DNA of 8,580 nucleotides from Bacillota bacterium (GTDB lineage: Bacteria; Bacillota; Clostridia; Christensenellales; UBA1242). The stretch spans positions 1 to 8,580 of the forward strand of contig WQZR01000044.1 in NCBI GenBank assembly GCA_009780625.1. The letters are read 5' to 3'. The notes beneath the pieces are model-generated. The model was not told the origin of the DNA. It did no database searches and worked only from the letters and a program-made list of their open reading frames with translations. Positions 1 to 7,198 of this stretch are shown in pieces. The first letter of the stretch is position 1, and each line of letters begins with the position of its first letter. The translations under genes and the position numbers were made by a program.

Positions 1-18
1 AACGCCTAGGCGTTTTTT
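1..18. terminator. Probable (bidirectional) rho-independent terminator overlapping a stop codon
   Basis: Bases 1 to 14 are a perfect palindrome that can fold as a 5 bp stem, AACGC/GCGTT, with a CTAG loop. It is followed on the plus strand by a run of T. On the minus strand it is preceded by a run of A, so a minus transcript would read A-tract, stem, and then presumably a U-tract beyond the window edge. The TAG stop of the DUF4062 gene lies in the hairpin. The minus-strand T-tract cannot be seen because the window ends here, so termination of the operon is inferred. Confidence 0.5.
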
Positions 19-3000
19 GTTCTTGCTAGAATCATTCGCGTCTCTTTTTCAAAAACTTTTCCGATGAAGCCATCTGTGGTTTCAATAAGTTTTAGATATG
101 TTTCCAGCGCTTCGTGTATTATTTGTGTTGTCATAACAGCATCGTGTTTAGTGTAGAAAAGCAATCTGTTAGCCATAATAAACAACAGAGTGTAGTAATT
201 CTTTACAGCATCAACAAGGTCTTCTTCCATTGGCGAATCTCGCAGGCTTTTTGGAAAAAACTTCTCTGGATGTGTTTTTGCAAGATTGATGGAATATTTA
301 AATGCTTTCTGGTGTAGTTCAACAAGTCCTTTTCCCAGCCTAAGCATTGCTTCCTTAACACCACCCTTGTGTGCGGATTTCGACACGTCGTCGAATTTGT
401 CTATAAGATTCATCCAAAACTCATTAACGCCTGGTTCATCATTATCTGTAAGCAACATACACTGCTTCATAGATTCTTCCAAAAGTTCACAAATGTCGTT
501 TATGCTTTCTGGTTCTTCCGTGCTTAGCATTGTGATTATTATGTCGTTGACTCTTATGAAAGATTTTGCAAATGTGTTTTTCATATTTACATCTGCGAGT
601 GGTGAATTTATAACTTTTGTGCAAATATTTTTTTCTTTAACAAAGTTCTCAATTGCCTTGTGAGGTTCTCTTGTTTCAATATAACACCACCCCAAAAATC
701 TGCAGCACTCTGCAAAACGGTCGGCGTATGACTCAAAACTGTCTTCGTCTTTTTCTTCAAGTTTAATGTAGATATTCTTTGCTTTAAGATATTGTTTTAT
801 TGCAGTTGGATAGTCTTTAAGGTTTTGAGCGTAGACCTCTGCATTCAACATATACCAGTGTGCACGGGTGGTTAGGTGTTTTTCATCCATTCTTTCGATT
901 GTTGCAACCGCCTTGTCTGAATGTTCTTTTGCTTCCGCTAAATTGTTTCTTTGCAGATTTATTGTGCACAATCCTTGATGAATTAGAGCATTTAGAACAT
1001 TTCCGCCAGAACTGTTGTTTTCAATTTCTAATGCAAGCGATTCTTTGTAGTAGTGTTCGGCTAGAACATCTCCACCCTGACAGTGAAGATAGATTCCTGC
1101 AAGTTGAGGGTATAGAATTATTTTTTGGGTTTTAAATTTTCCCTCATCGTCTCTGGCGATATATTTTTGTATCGCCAAAGAATATAGCCAACAATATTCA
1201 TGCTCTAATATTGAATACGAATATTCGCGGTGTTCCAGTGGGTCGAAAACTTTTCCGTCTTCTTTAAAGAAAGACATTTCTAAAAACGATTTTATATCAA
1301 CACCAAGCTCTTCAAGAGGTGCACGAAGTTTTCTAAACTGTCGTCCTATAGAAGCAATAAGAGCATAAAACACTTCTTGTTGATAAGTTAAATTCCCAAC
1401 ATAACAACCAAGGCTGAAAAAGAATTTTGCAAGTTTATCTAGCTCTTCATCGTCTAGTTTCTCTTCTAGTCGCTTTTCCCAAATAGTTAGTGCCTTTATA
1501 AATGTTTCACCTGTTTCTTTATCTTTGCTTACAAATTTAGATAATGCTCCGGCTAGATATTCGTAGAATTCACCTTTAAAACGCAGTTCAATTTCGTCAC
1601 CCTTTTCAAACCAACCAACAATCTGTTTTGTTATGTTAATTGAATCAAGAACTTTGGTATGTCTTAGAAAATCAAAAACTATTGATAGTTCCCTCTTGTC
1701 TTTAATTGCTTGAGTTAAAACGGAAACTATAAACGGTTGATTGACTTGCAAGACTTCATTCATATAAGTAAACAACTCTTTGTTTTTTGTTTCAAATAAA
1801 TAATCATTCACGGCGTTAACATCGCCACACACAGATGCAAGCCAAATCAATTCTGTCTTTTTTAAATAGTCATCGTTGTCTTTTATGTTTTTTAGATGCT
1901 TTAATAAAATCTTTGAATATTTGTTTATTTGCTCTTTTGTTAAGGTTGCAAGAATTCCTTCACGAATAACTCTATGAGTGAAATTCCATTGACCATTTCG
2001 CCCCTCGTTGAAGTATGGGCGCATATATTTAACAAGTCTAGAAAAATCAACCGAAACATATATTCCGTTTTCTTTTTCAACAATTTTCATTAAATCTGAT
2101 TCTCGCAGACCGTGTCTAGAAACTGCAATCAATGCCAAAATTAAATCGCATTGCTTTTTATTTATTCGGCTCGAAGCCTCACTGATAATTGCATGACAAA
2201 TTGCTGGAAGGGCTCCCTCGCCTTTTGGAGATTTTTTCACGAGTGCCAACAGGTGTTTGTTGATTGCTTCCATATCATTTCCGATTTCGGCAATCTTTTT
2301 AAAATCGTCACTTTCCATCATCACAAGCCGCTGAAGCAATGCCGACAGATATAGCGGGTTTTGAGTTTCCTTTATATCAACTATTTCTTTAGAAATCTGC
2401 TCTGAAATTTCGCGGCAGTTGATTTCCAAAATCTTTTTGATTACACATTTCTTTTGTTCTTTGTCAAGTTCTGTTAGAGTCCTTTCTGTTATATTAAGAC
2501 TTGCAGGAATCTTTATGCTATCTAGACAAGAGAAAACAATTTTAATATTTTCTGATTCTGGAAGCCACGAAAAATCGTTTCGCATTTCATCTGCAATCAA
2601 TTGGTCGATTGCATCAACAATCAACACATGTTTAGGTAAACCTTTCTTATTATATTTTGCAAGAAGTTGAAGCCACCTAGTCTTCCAGTCTTTTAGTTCA
2701 AGCGTTTCACCCTCGCCAAAATGAGTTTCTATGCCAAGCGCTCTTTCAAGAAAATGGACCGCTTGCTTTACAATATCAAAAGCCGAAGCCGACAATGCAC
2801 TTTGCCCAGAAATAAACGGCAACACATTATATCCTTGTTTTTTAAGTGTTCTTGCAAGTTGCGAAATCACTGTGCTTTTTCCGCATCCAACAGAACCTTT
2901 TAGAGCAAACACTCGACTTTCCAAAAGAACCTTTTCATAATCTTTGCAAATTTCCTCTCTAGCACAGAAAAAGTTGGCTCTATCATCAACAAAGTGCCAT

Positions 3001-3695
3001 GCAGCTTGTTCTTCTAGTTCTTGCCAAGAAGATGCCACATTCAGTTTAGCCTTCCATTGCTCCGACAAAATCTCTTGCAAATCGGCTTTCACTTGTTCAA
3101 CAAAACCATCGAGTTCTGTAACTTTGCCCTCGTCAGCATTCCATTTTGCGGAATAACTTCGAACAATGGCACCGCCTTTTTTTGCCTCTTGCTTTATTTT
3201 GGTTTTAAGTTTTTCAAGTTTGCTTTGATATTTTGGATTCTTTTCTCCAAAAAAATCTGGTGCGCCTTCCAGTGGCTCGCGGAAATAGAATAGACATCTT
3301 TTCAAATTATCTTTTTGAGACAAAGCACCATATTCAATTTCAAGTGCCGTCACGGATTTTTCGGCTAAATCAACAATGTCTTCACGGCGTTTTTGCTTTA
3401 GGGCATTTTCTAGGAGTTGCTTTTTTTCTGGAACCCAGCCATAACGGTCGCCAACAAGAACAATCATATATGGTTTTGCCCTGTCTATTTCGTCTAGACA
3501 AACCGAAAGAACTTTGTGTGCACTTTCGTCTGATTCTAAAGATGTTGTGTCTATGCCCCATCTTAAATCAATCATGTTCACACTTTCGTTATATTTTTTT
3601 GCAAAAGCAGCAAGCTCTGGCATAACTTCTCTTGTAAGCAAATCACGTTCTGATTGCATATCTCTAAATGTGCTTGAAATAAAAATTGATTGCAT
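6..3695 (-). CDS. DUF4062 - STAND/NACHT-like NTPase - TPR-like repeat protein (1229 aa)
   Basis: Likely a large cytoplasmic signal-transducing ATPase. Residues 1 to about 90 match the DUF4062 pattern: IFISSTFRDMQSERD at the start, DLRWGI at 43-48, and the hydrophobic strand YMIVLVGDRYGW at 76-87. This domain also begins animal TEP1, NPHP3 and NWD proteins. A P-loop NTPase follows. Walker A is GSVGCGKST at 267-275, Walker B is HVLIVDAID at 356-364, and a sensor-like strand IVFSCLDS lies at 386-393. Residues about 500 to 600 look like a winged-helix or helical STAND module. The remainder is helical. Residues about 860 to 1030 have TPR-like spacing (for example AEHYYKESLALE and AIKQYLKAKNIY) and may act as the sensor or as a protein-binding platform. 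The start is set by GAGG six bases before ATG, and the stop is TAG. It is the last gene of the operon, 24 bases after the patatin gene. In STAND proteins, ligand binding to the repeats drives NTP-dependent oligomerisation. Whether DUF4062 is an effector or an adaptor here is unknown. Confidence 0.85.
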   Translation of the reverse strand: MQSIFISSTFRDMQSERDLLTREVMPELAAFAKKYNESVNMIDLRWGIDTTSLESDESAHKVLSVCLDEIDRAKPYMIVLVGDRYGWVPEKKQLLENALKQKRREDIVDLAEKSVTALEIEYGALSQKDNLKRCLFYFREPLEGAPDFFGEKNPKYQSKLEKLKTKIKQEAKKGGAIVRSYSAKWNADEGKVTELDGFVEQVKADLQEILSEQWKAKLNVASSWQELEEQAAWHFVDDRANFFCAREEICKDYEKVLLESRVFALKGSVGCGKSTVISQLARTLKKQGYNVLPFISGQSALSASAFDIVKQAVHFLERALGIETHFGEGETLELKDWKTRWLQLLAKYNKKGLPKHVLIVDAIDQLIADEMRNDFSWLPESENIKIVFSCLDSIKIPASLNITERTLTELDKEQKKCVIKKILEINCREISEQISKEIVDIKETQNPLYLSALLQRLVMMESDDFKKIAEIGNDMEAINKHLLALVKKSPKGEGALPAICHAIISEASSRINKKQCDLILALIAVSRHGLRESDLMKIVEKENGIYVSVDFSRLVKYMRPYFNEGRNGQWNFTHRVIREGILATLTKEQINKYSKILLKHLKNIKDNDDYLKKTELIWLASVCGDVNAVNDYLFETKNKELFTYMNEVLQVNQPFIVSVLTQAIKDKRELSIVFDFLRHTKVLDSINITKQIVGWFEKGDEIELRFKGEFYEYLAGALSKFVSKDKETGETFIKALTIWEKRLEEKLDDEELDKLAKFFFSLGCYVGNLTYQQEVFYALIASIGRQFRKLRAPLEELGVDIKSFLEMSFFKEDGKVFDPLEHREYSYSILEHEYCWLYSLAIQKYIARDDEGKFKTQKIILYPQLAGIYLHCQGGDVLAEHYYKESLALEIENNSSGGNVLNALIHQGLCTINLQRNNLAEAKEHSDKAVATIERMDEKHLTTRAHWYMLNAEVYAQNLKDYPTAIKQYLKAKNIYIKLEEKDEDSFESYADRFAECCRFLGWCYIETREPHKAIENFVKEKNICTKVINSPLADVNMKNTFAKSFIRVNDIIITMLSTEEPESINDICELLEESMKQCMLLTDNDEPGVNEFWMNLIDKFDDVSKSAHKGGVKEAMLRLGKGLVELHQKAFKYSINLAKTHPEKFFPKSLRDSPMEEDLVDAVKNYYTLLFIMANRLLFYTKHDAVMTTQIIHEALETYLKLIETTDGFIGKVFEKETRMILARTKNA

Positions 3696-3719
3696 TTTTC
3701 ACCTCACTTGTTTGTGATG

Positions 3720-4577
3720 CTAGCTATTAAGATACTTCAACATATCTGGCAACATTTTGCGAGCATCTTCTCTGCCTTGCAGATATAACTCAATAAGCTT
3801 GCGAGCATCTCTCTCTAGTTTTTTTATTTTAACTTGTTTTTCAGGACGCAAAACAAAGAGTTTTTTCTCTTTCTCTAGTGCGTTGATTTCTTCTAGCAAT
3901 ATGTTGCATCTCTCTGGTCTAGTCACCATTGTTTTATATAAGTTTGGATATCTTCTTTTATAAACAAGCCTAAAGAAAAGTTTTCCAAAACAAGACATCT
4001 TTTTGCTGCTATAGTCGATATCTCTTGTCAAAATGGTTACAACTTTTGCATAACCTTCCGAAAATGCCTTATGAATACCGACAACATCATCCACCGCTCC
4101 ATCGAGATATTTTGCACCGTCCACTTTTATCATCGGGCACATAACAGGAATGCTGCAAGATGCTTGAAGCGCATTCAGAATTCCATCAAAATCTTTTTTC
4201 TCAAAATAGTCTGTTTTTCCGGTTTTAACATTTGTTGCACCAATCAAAAATCTTTGCTTTGAGTTGGCAACCGAGTTTTCATCAAATGGATATTTCTTTC
4301 GCATTTGATTACGGAAAAGATAGTCGAAATTGAACGCACTGCGTTTAAACAGAAATTGTCTTAACCCAAAATATTTTTTGTCGTTTGAATGAAGAATGTT
4401 TATTTTTGCCGAACGACCTATATCTTTTGATATATAGTTCACCGCAACAAGAGTGCCTGCAGAAACTCCAATAACACAAGAAAACTCAATGCCGTTTTCA
4501 ATAAAGACATCTAAAACACCCGACGTGTATAGACTTCTAAAAGAGCCTCCCTCTAGCACCAATGCTGCTTTAATCAT
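3720..4577 (-). CDS. Patatin-like phospholipase (YjjU/RssA-type family, 285 aa)
   Basis: A predicted serine lipid acyl hydrolase of the patatin superfamily, which uses a Ser-Asp dyad. The N-terminus carries the oxyanion-loop motif as LEGGSFRS (8-15), followed by TSGVLDVF. The nucleophile elbow is GVSAG, with Ser39. The catalytic Asp is Asp159 in YLDGA. Length and C-terminal character (a basic helix with LYLQGREDARKML near 264-276) fit the short bacterial patatin proteins related to E. coli YjjU. There is no signal peptide and no membrane helix, so it should be cytosolic and act on membrane lipids from inside. The third Gly of the usual GGG(x)R(G) loop is Ser, and the residue after Arg is also Ser; these are mild departures. 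The start ATG overlaps the end of the upstream membrane NTPase gene by 8 bases and has a strong GGAGG nine bases upstream. The stop is TAG. Patatins are effectors in some defence systems such as CapV of CBASS, but related proteins also occur as ordinary genes, so a defence role is not established. Confidence 0.88.
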   Translation of the reverse strand: MIKAALVLEGGSFRSLYTSGVLDVFIENGIEFSCVIGVSAGTLVAVNYISKDIGRSAKINILHSNDKKYFGLRQFLFKRSAFNFDYLFRNQMRKKYPFDENSVANSKQRFLIGATNVKTGKTDYFEKKDFDGILNALQASCSIPVMCPMIKVDGAKYLDGAVDDVVGIHKAFSEGYAKVVTILTRDIDYSSKKMSCFGKLFFRLVYKRRYPNLYKTMVTRPERCNILLEEINALEKEKKLFVLRPEKQVKIKKLERDARKLIELYLQGREDARKMLPDMLKYLNS

Positions 4578-6651
4578 TCTTACTTTCCTCCAAACTTAGG
4601 TTTACAAAATTTCCAACCTTTGTCATCATAAAGTCCACGTTCAAATGCTGTCTGCAAGTTAGGAAACAGAACACAATAAACAACGCCATCCAAGGATGTG
4701 GAATCATGTCTGTAAACAGAACTGTCATGTTCAGCCCTGTGAAAACCACGGCGATTATGAAATACAACACGCCCTCTTTTGTAAGTCTATCTTTAGCATT
4801 CAATTGAGATTTTATTTTCTTAGCTAAAGACAAGTGAAGTATTCCCATAAAAATCCATTCCACCGAAAGCCACACAACCCAAAGCCCGTTCATCATAAAA
4901 TTCATCACAACCGAAGCCGAACCCCACAAAATAAGAATTATGCACAATATAAACGCAAAACCCATGTTCTTTTCTCTTGTGAAGAAAATTTTGGCGAAGT
5001 ATTCCAGATAGTGATATATATAGAACACAGCACCAGCAACAATAAGAACTGTGATTGCGTGAATGGTGTGGTTCCATTCGTATTCAAGCATGGTTAGAAA
5101 ATATCTGTTGTCGTATCCAACTGTTTCCCAGAAAACAAATGATGCTGCCGTCACAATGCATAAGAAAATTACACAACCAAAGATTATGTTTTTAATCAAT
5201 TTGTGCTCAACAGCTCTTTCATAATAGTTTGTAAGAAGTGAAGGTGCTTGCCCTTTTGCAAGTTTCTTTTCGTTTTCTCTTTTCTTTTTCCACTTATCTC
5301 TGTGGTCGCAATAGAAACGAATGTTGTTTAGAACTTGTTCGTGAACTTTGCCTCCACAATAGTGCTCGTAGTATTTTGTTAGATAGTCGTGACTCATAAG
5401 ATGCGGAGCGTCTTTAGAACTTTTTCCAACTTGTTTGATGATTTTTTGGCTCTTTAAAATTTGAAGCATTCCTGTGATTGATTCTTCTCTTGCAAATGTA
5501 AGGTTTTTAAAATCCGAAACGCATAGTCCATCTGAAGATTTATAGTAGCTTATTGCATAAAGCATAACCATTGCAAGGTTTGGGTCTTCAACTGCAGAGA
5601 AAATTTTTGCAGAATATTCTTTCAAAATTGCTGCCATTGGGTCGTCTGCTTGAAGAACTTTTGATTGTGCACCTTCACTTAGAAAGTGCTTTCTTGCTGC
5701 GTTTATTTCAAGCATTGTTATTGTGCCAGAATAGAAGTCGTCTGTAAGATTGTCGATAAAATCCATAAGTTCGTCTTCGTTTTCAGAATGAAGCTCGTCG
5801 TGCAAATATGCTCTGATTGCCATTTTCTCTTCTTTTGTTATTCTGAGGAAATGAGTTTCATAGTCTTCTGTGCCAAATTCCAATCTTTCAACAGTTTTTG
5901 CGTATGTATCACTTGTGCAAGTGAAAACAATATTTATGTTTGTATCTTTTGTGTCTTTAACAAATTCTTTAATTTTTTCTATTTGAGTGTTTCTGTTGTG
6001 CAAAAGTTTTTCAATTTGGTCAAATATTATAATCGTTGGAGTTTTTGCCGCATTCTTGTCTTCCTTATATTCTTCAAGAATGTTTGTCAGTGTCTCTTCA
6101 AATTGCACTCTAATAACATAGTCTGAAGAAGAAAACTTTATAACTTTCTTTATATTCACGTTGTCTTTTTCATAGCCGCTCAAAAGAACAGATTTACCAC
6201 TACCACTGTTTCCAACAAAGAATGCGCACTTTTTGTTTTTTGATTTACCCTTTCCTTTTTGTGGTGCACCGTCGAAGTTGAAAACTCTTCCAAAAAAGTC
6301 TGCAAGTTGTTGTTGCTGTTCTTTTCTTGGAAGAACCATGGTCTTGTTATATTCGTCCATAATGAACGGTTCAACACCTTTTAGTTCAACTGGGTCTGTG
6401 AGTTTATTTATTCGGCTTCTAAAAAAACCATATAGCGAAAGTGCTGTGGTAATCATAAATGCATAAATCCCTGTTGCAAGTCCAACAAACGATTCGCCGC
6501 CTTCTGATTGAATCATATGCTTTATAGACAAGAACTCAAATTGCTGCATGAAGATTATTAAACTTAGTGTTATAAAGAAGAATAACAATATAAGTGTGCT
6601 CTTATTTGTGAAATAATATCTTCTTAGTTTCTTTCCTCTAATTTCATCCAT
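4570..6651 (-). CDS. Membrane-anchored P-loop NTPase (693 aa)
   Basis: The family is not recognised by name. The visible order is: basic N-terminus; two hydrophobic helices at about 19-36 and 55-77; a cytoplasmic NTPase domain; a winged-helix-like segment around 355-430; a very basic linker at 449-466; then about six hydrophobic helices at roughly 487-508, 528-550, 564-586, 588-610, 627-645 and 652-668. Walker A is GNSGSGKS at 147-154. Walker B is TIIIFDQIEKL at 206-216, with acidic Asp211 and Glu214. IVFTCTSD at 241-248 looks like a sensor-1 strand. This resembles AAA/STAND-type ATPases tethered to the membrane and is unlike an ABC transporter, since no LSGGQ signature is seen. It is the first gene of the operon. 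The ATG at 6651 is preceded by AAAAGG at a long spacing of ten bases. It could be a membrane sensor or gatekeeper working with the patatin, but the function is unknown. Confidence 0.82.
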   Translation of the reverse strand: MDEIRGKKLRRYYFTNKSTLILLFFFITLSLIIFMQQFEFLSIKHMIQSEGGESFVGLATGIYAFMITTALSLYGFFRSRINKLTDPVELKGVEPFIMDEYNKTMVLPRKEQQQQLADFFGRVFNFDGAPQKGKGKSKNKKCAFFVGNSGSGKSVLLSGYEKDNVNIKKVIKFSSSDYVIRVQFEETLTNILEEYKEDKNAAKTPTIIIFDQIEKLLHNRNTQIEKIKEFVKDTKDTNINIVFTCTSDTYAKTVERLEFGTEDYETHFLRITKEEKMAIRAYLHDELHSENEDELMDFIDNLTDDFYSGTITMLEINAARKHFLSEGAQSKVLQADDPMAAILKEYSAKIFSAVEDPNLAMVMLYAISYYKSSDGLCVSDFKNLTFAREESITGMLQILKSQKIIKQVGKSSKDAPHLMSHDYLTKYYEHYCGGKVHEQVLNNIRFYCDHRDKWKKKRENEKKLAKGQAPSLLTNYYERAVEHKLIKNIIFGCVIFLCIVTAASFVFWETVGYDNRYFLTMLEYEWNHTIHAITVLIVAGAVFYIYHYLEYFAKIFFTREKNMGFAFILCIILILWGSASVVMNFMMNGLWVVWLSVEWIFMGILHLSLAKKIKSQLNAKDRLTKEGVLYFIIAVVFTGLNMTVLFTDMIPHPWMALFIVFCFLTCRQHLNVDFMMTKVGNFVNLSLEESKND
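4584..4591 (-). promoter_or_regulatory. Strong ribosome binding site inside the upstream gene
   Basis: The minus strand reads GGAGGAAA, ending six bases before the patatin ATG, so GGAGG itself is nine bases away. It lies within the last codons of the 693-residue NTPase gene and fixes the patatin start at 4577. Its position and the 8-base ORF overlap suggest translational coupling of the two genes. Confidence 0.75.
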
Positions 6652-6661
6652 TGTAAAAAAA

Positions 6662-6667
6662 CCTTTT
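6662..6667 (-). promoter_or_regulatory. Weak ribosome binding site of the membrane NTPase gene
   Basis: AAAAGG on the minus strand, ten bases before the ATG at 6651. It is much weaker than the site of the next gene, so the first protein may be made at a lower level than the patatin. Confidence 0.5.
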
Positions 6668-6692
6668 ATCTTTTATATATGCATTATCTTTA

Positions 6693-6701
6693 ATTGTACC
6701 A
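6693..6701 (-). promoter_or_regulatory. Extended -10 promoter of the three-gene operon
   Basis: The minus strand reads TGGTACAAT, a TGn extension plus a near-consensus -10 (TACAAT). It lies about 40 bases upstream of the NTPase start and just downstream of the tRNA terminator. The -35 region is only a T-rich stretch, so the promoter would depend on the extended -10. It gives the operon its own transcription start, separate from the tRNA transcript. Confidence 0.55.
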
Positions 6702-6713
6702 CAAAAAACAAAT

Positions 6714-6734
6714 AAAAAAACGCATACGCGTCTT
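6714..6734 (-). terminator. Rho-independent terminator of the tRNA-Cys/tRNA-Leu unit
   Basis: On the minus strand, AAGACGC, loop GTAT, then GCGTTTT form a 7 bp stem with one G-U pair. The T run continues after the stem. It lies eight bases after the CCA end of tRNA-Leu(CAA), so it should end that transcript before the protein operon starts. Confidence 0.75.
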
Positions 6735-6741
6735 CATTTTT

Positions 6742-6827
6742 TGGTGCCGGAGGAGGGACTTGAACCCTCACATGGTTGCCCATACGGGATTTTGAGTCCC
6801 GCGCGTCTACCGTTTCACCACTCCGGC
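6742..6827 (-). tRNA. tRNA-Leu (anticodon CAA)
   Basis: A complete class II tRNA of 86 nt including an encoded CCA (6742-6744). The acceptor stem is GCCGGAG (6821-6827) with CTCCGGC (6746-6752), and the discriminator is A. The anticodon stem CGGGA/TCCCG encloses loop CTCAAAA, giving anticodon CAA at 6792-6794, which reads UUG. The long variable arm with an ATGG/CCAT stem is typical of tRNA-Leu, and the T arm carries GGTTCAAGT. It is transcribed with tRNA-Cys, whose CCA end is three bases upstream. Confidence 0.97.
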
Positions 6828-6830
6828 TTT

Positions 6831-6904
6831 TGGAGGTGCCACCCAGATTTGAACTGGGGGTCGGGGAGTTGCAGTCCCCTGCCTTACCACTTGGCTATGG
6901 CACC
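6831..6904 (-). tRNA. tRNA-Cys (anticodon GCA)
   Basis: A complete 74 nt tRNA including an encoded CCA (6831-6833). The acceptor stem GGTGCCA/TGGCACC is perfect. The discriminator is U, the expected identity element for Cys. The anticodon stem GGGGA/TCCCC encloses loop CTGCAAC, giving GCA at 6870-6872. It is the first gene of a two-tRNA transcript with tRNA-Leu(CAA). Confidence 0.97.
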
Positions 6905-6922
6905 TTGGTTACATAGATTTTT

Positions 6923-6951
6923 ATTATATCATATTCGTTTATTGTAGACAA
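6923..6951 (-). promoter_or_regulatory. Promoter of the tRNA-Cys/tRNA-Leu(CAA) unit
   Basis: The minus strand has -35 TTGTCT (6946-6951), a 17-base spacer and a perfect -10 TATAAT (6923-6928), with TGA directly before it (extended -10). The expected start is a few bases ahead of tRNA-Cys. The near-ideal match fits a strongly expressed stable RNA. It is divergent from the promoter at 6977-7005. Confidence 0.85.
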
Positions 6952-6976
6952 GTTCTTTGATAAATATGGAGGGGTC

Positions 6977-7005
6977 TTGATTTTTGCCTTTTGGCTTGGT
7001 ATACT
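6977..7005 (+). promoter_or_regulatory. Promoter of the 55-residue protein gene
   Basis: -35 TTGATT (6977-6982), a 17-base spacer, and -10 TATACT (7000-7005) with an upstream TGG extension. The expected transcript start is near 7012, only some 20 bases ahead of the ATG at 7031. This argues against any earlier in-frame start at 6977, because that codon lies in the -35 element. Confidence 0.75.
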
Positions 7006-7018
7006 TAAACTATTATAT

Positions 7019-7025
7019 AGGAGAG
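7019..7025 (+). promoter_or_regulatory. Ribosome binding site that fixes the small-gene start
   Basis: AGGAGAG, five bases before the ATG at 7031. Together with the promoter position it supports a 55-residue product over the longer open frame from 6977. Confidence 0.7.
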
Positions 7026-7030
7026 ATGTG

Positions 7031-7198
7031 ATGTTGAAGTTGTTGAAAATAATTGGTGAAAGAATAGTTACTGGTCTTATTGAAATGTTTGATTATGGTC
7101 CAGATGGCAGCGAAATGAGAGCCGCTTTGGAAGCTCAAAAAAGAAAATGCGAAAAAAGAATGGCAAAAGAAGCGTTTGCAGAAGAAAAAGTTTTATGA
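7031..7198 (+). CDS. Hypothetical small protein (55 aa)
   Basis: The family is not recognised. The protein begins MLKLLKIIGERIVTG, a short amphipathic helix of hydrophobic and basic residues. Next come an acidic, flexible stretch (FDYGPDGSE) and a charged, probably helical tail rich in Lys, Glu and Ala with a single Cys. There is no clear transmembrane helix or signal peptide; the N-terminal helix could lie on a membrane surface. The stop is TGA. A good promoter, a good ribosome binding site and a frame closed just before the next tRNA support a real gene. It sits between divergent tRNA units. Its function is unknown. Confidence 0.65.
   Translation: MLKLLKIIGERIVTGLIEMFDYGPDGSEMRAALEAQKRKCEKRMAKEAFAEEKVL

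Noticed and set aside
3233..3625. 130-codon plus-strand open frame inside the DUF4062 gene
   Set aside because: It lies opposite the conserved DUF4062 region, with no family motif or start signals.
5686..6126. 146-codon plus-strand open frame inside the membrane NTPase gene
   Set aside because: It is Cys/Phe-rich low-complexity translation opposite a well-supported coding frame and has no ribosome binding site.
6679..6690. ATGCAT-centred near-palindrome in the operon leader as an operator
   Set aside because: Symmetry does not extend beyond six bases in this very AT-rich stretch, so chance is likely.
1..6734. Similarity of the A-tract plus CGC hairpins at both ends of the operon as a possible att repeat pair
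   Set aside because: The match is only an A-run followed by ACGC, which is what two independent terminators share; no longer repeat is visible.
6741..6947. 68-codon plus-strand open frame across the two minus-strand tRNA genes
   Set aside because: It is the antisense translation of tRNA-Leu and tRNA-Cys. Peptides of the EEGLEPSHG and HPDLNWGS type are a known mis-annotation product of tRNA genes.
6977..7030. 18-residue N-terminal extension of the 55-residue protein
   Set aside because: The upstream start is a TTG inside the -35 element with no useful transcript leader, while ATG at 7031 has a good ribosome binding site.
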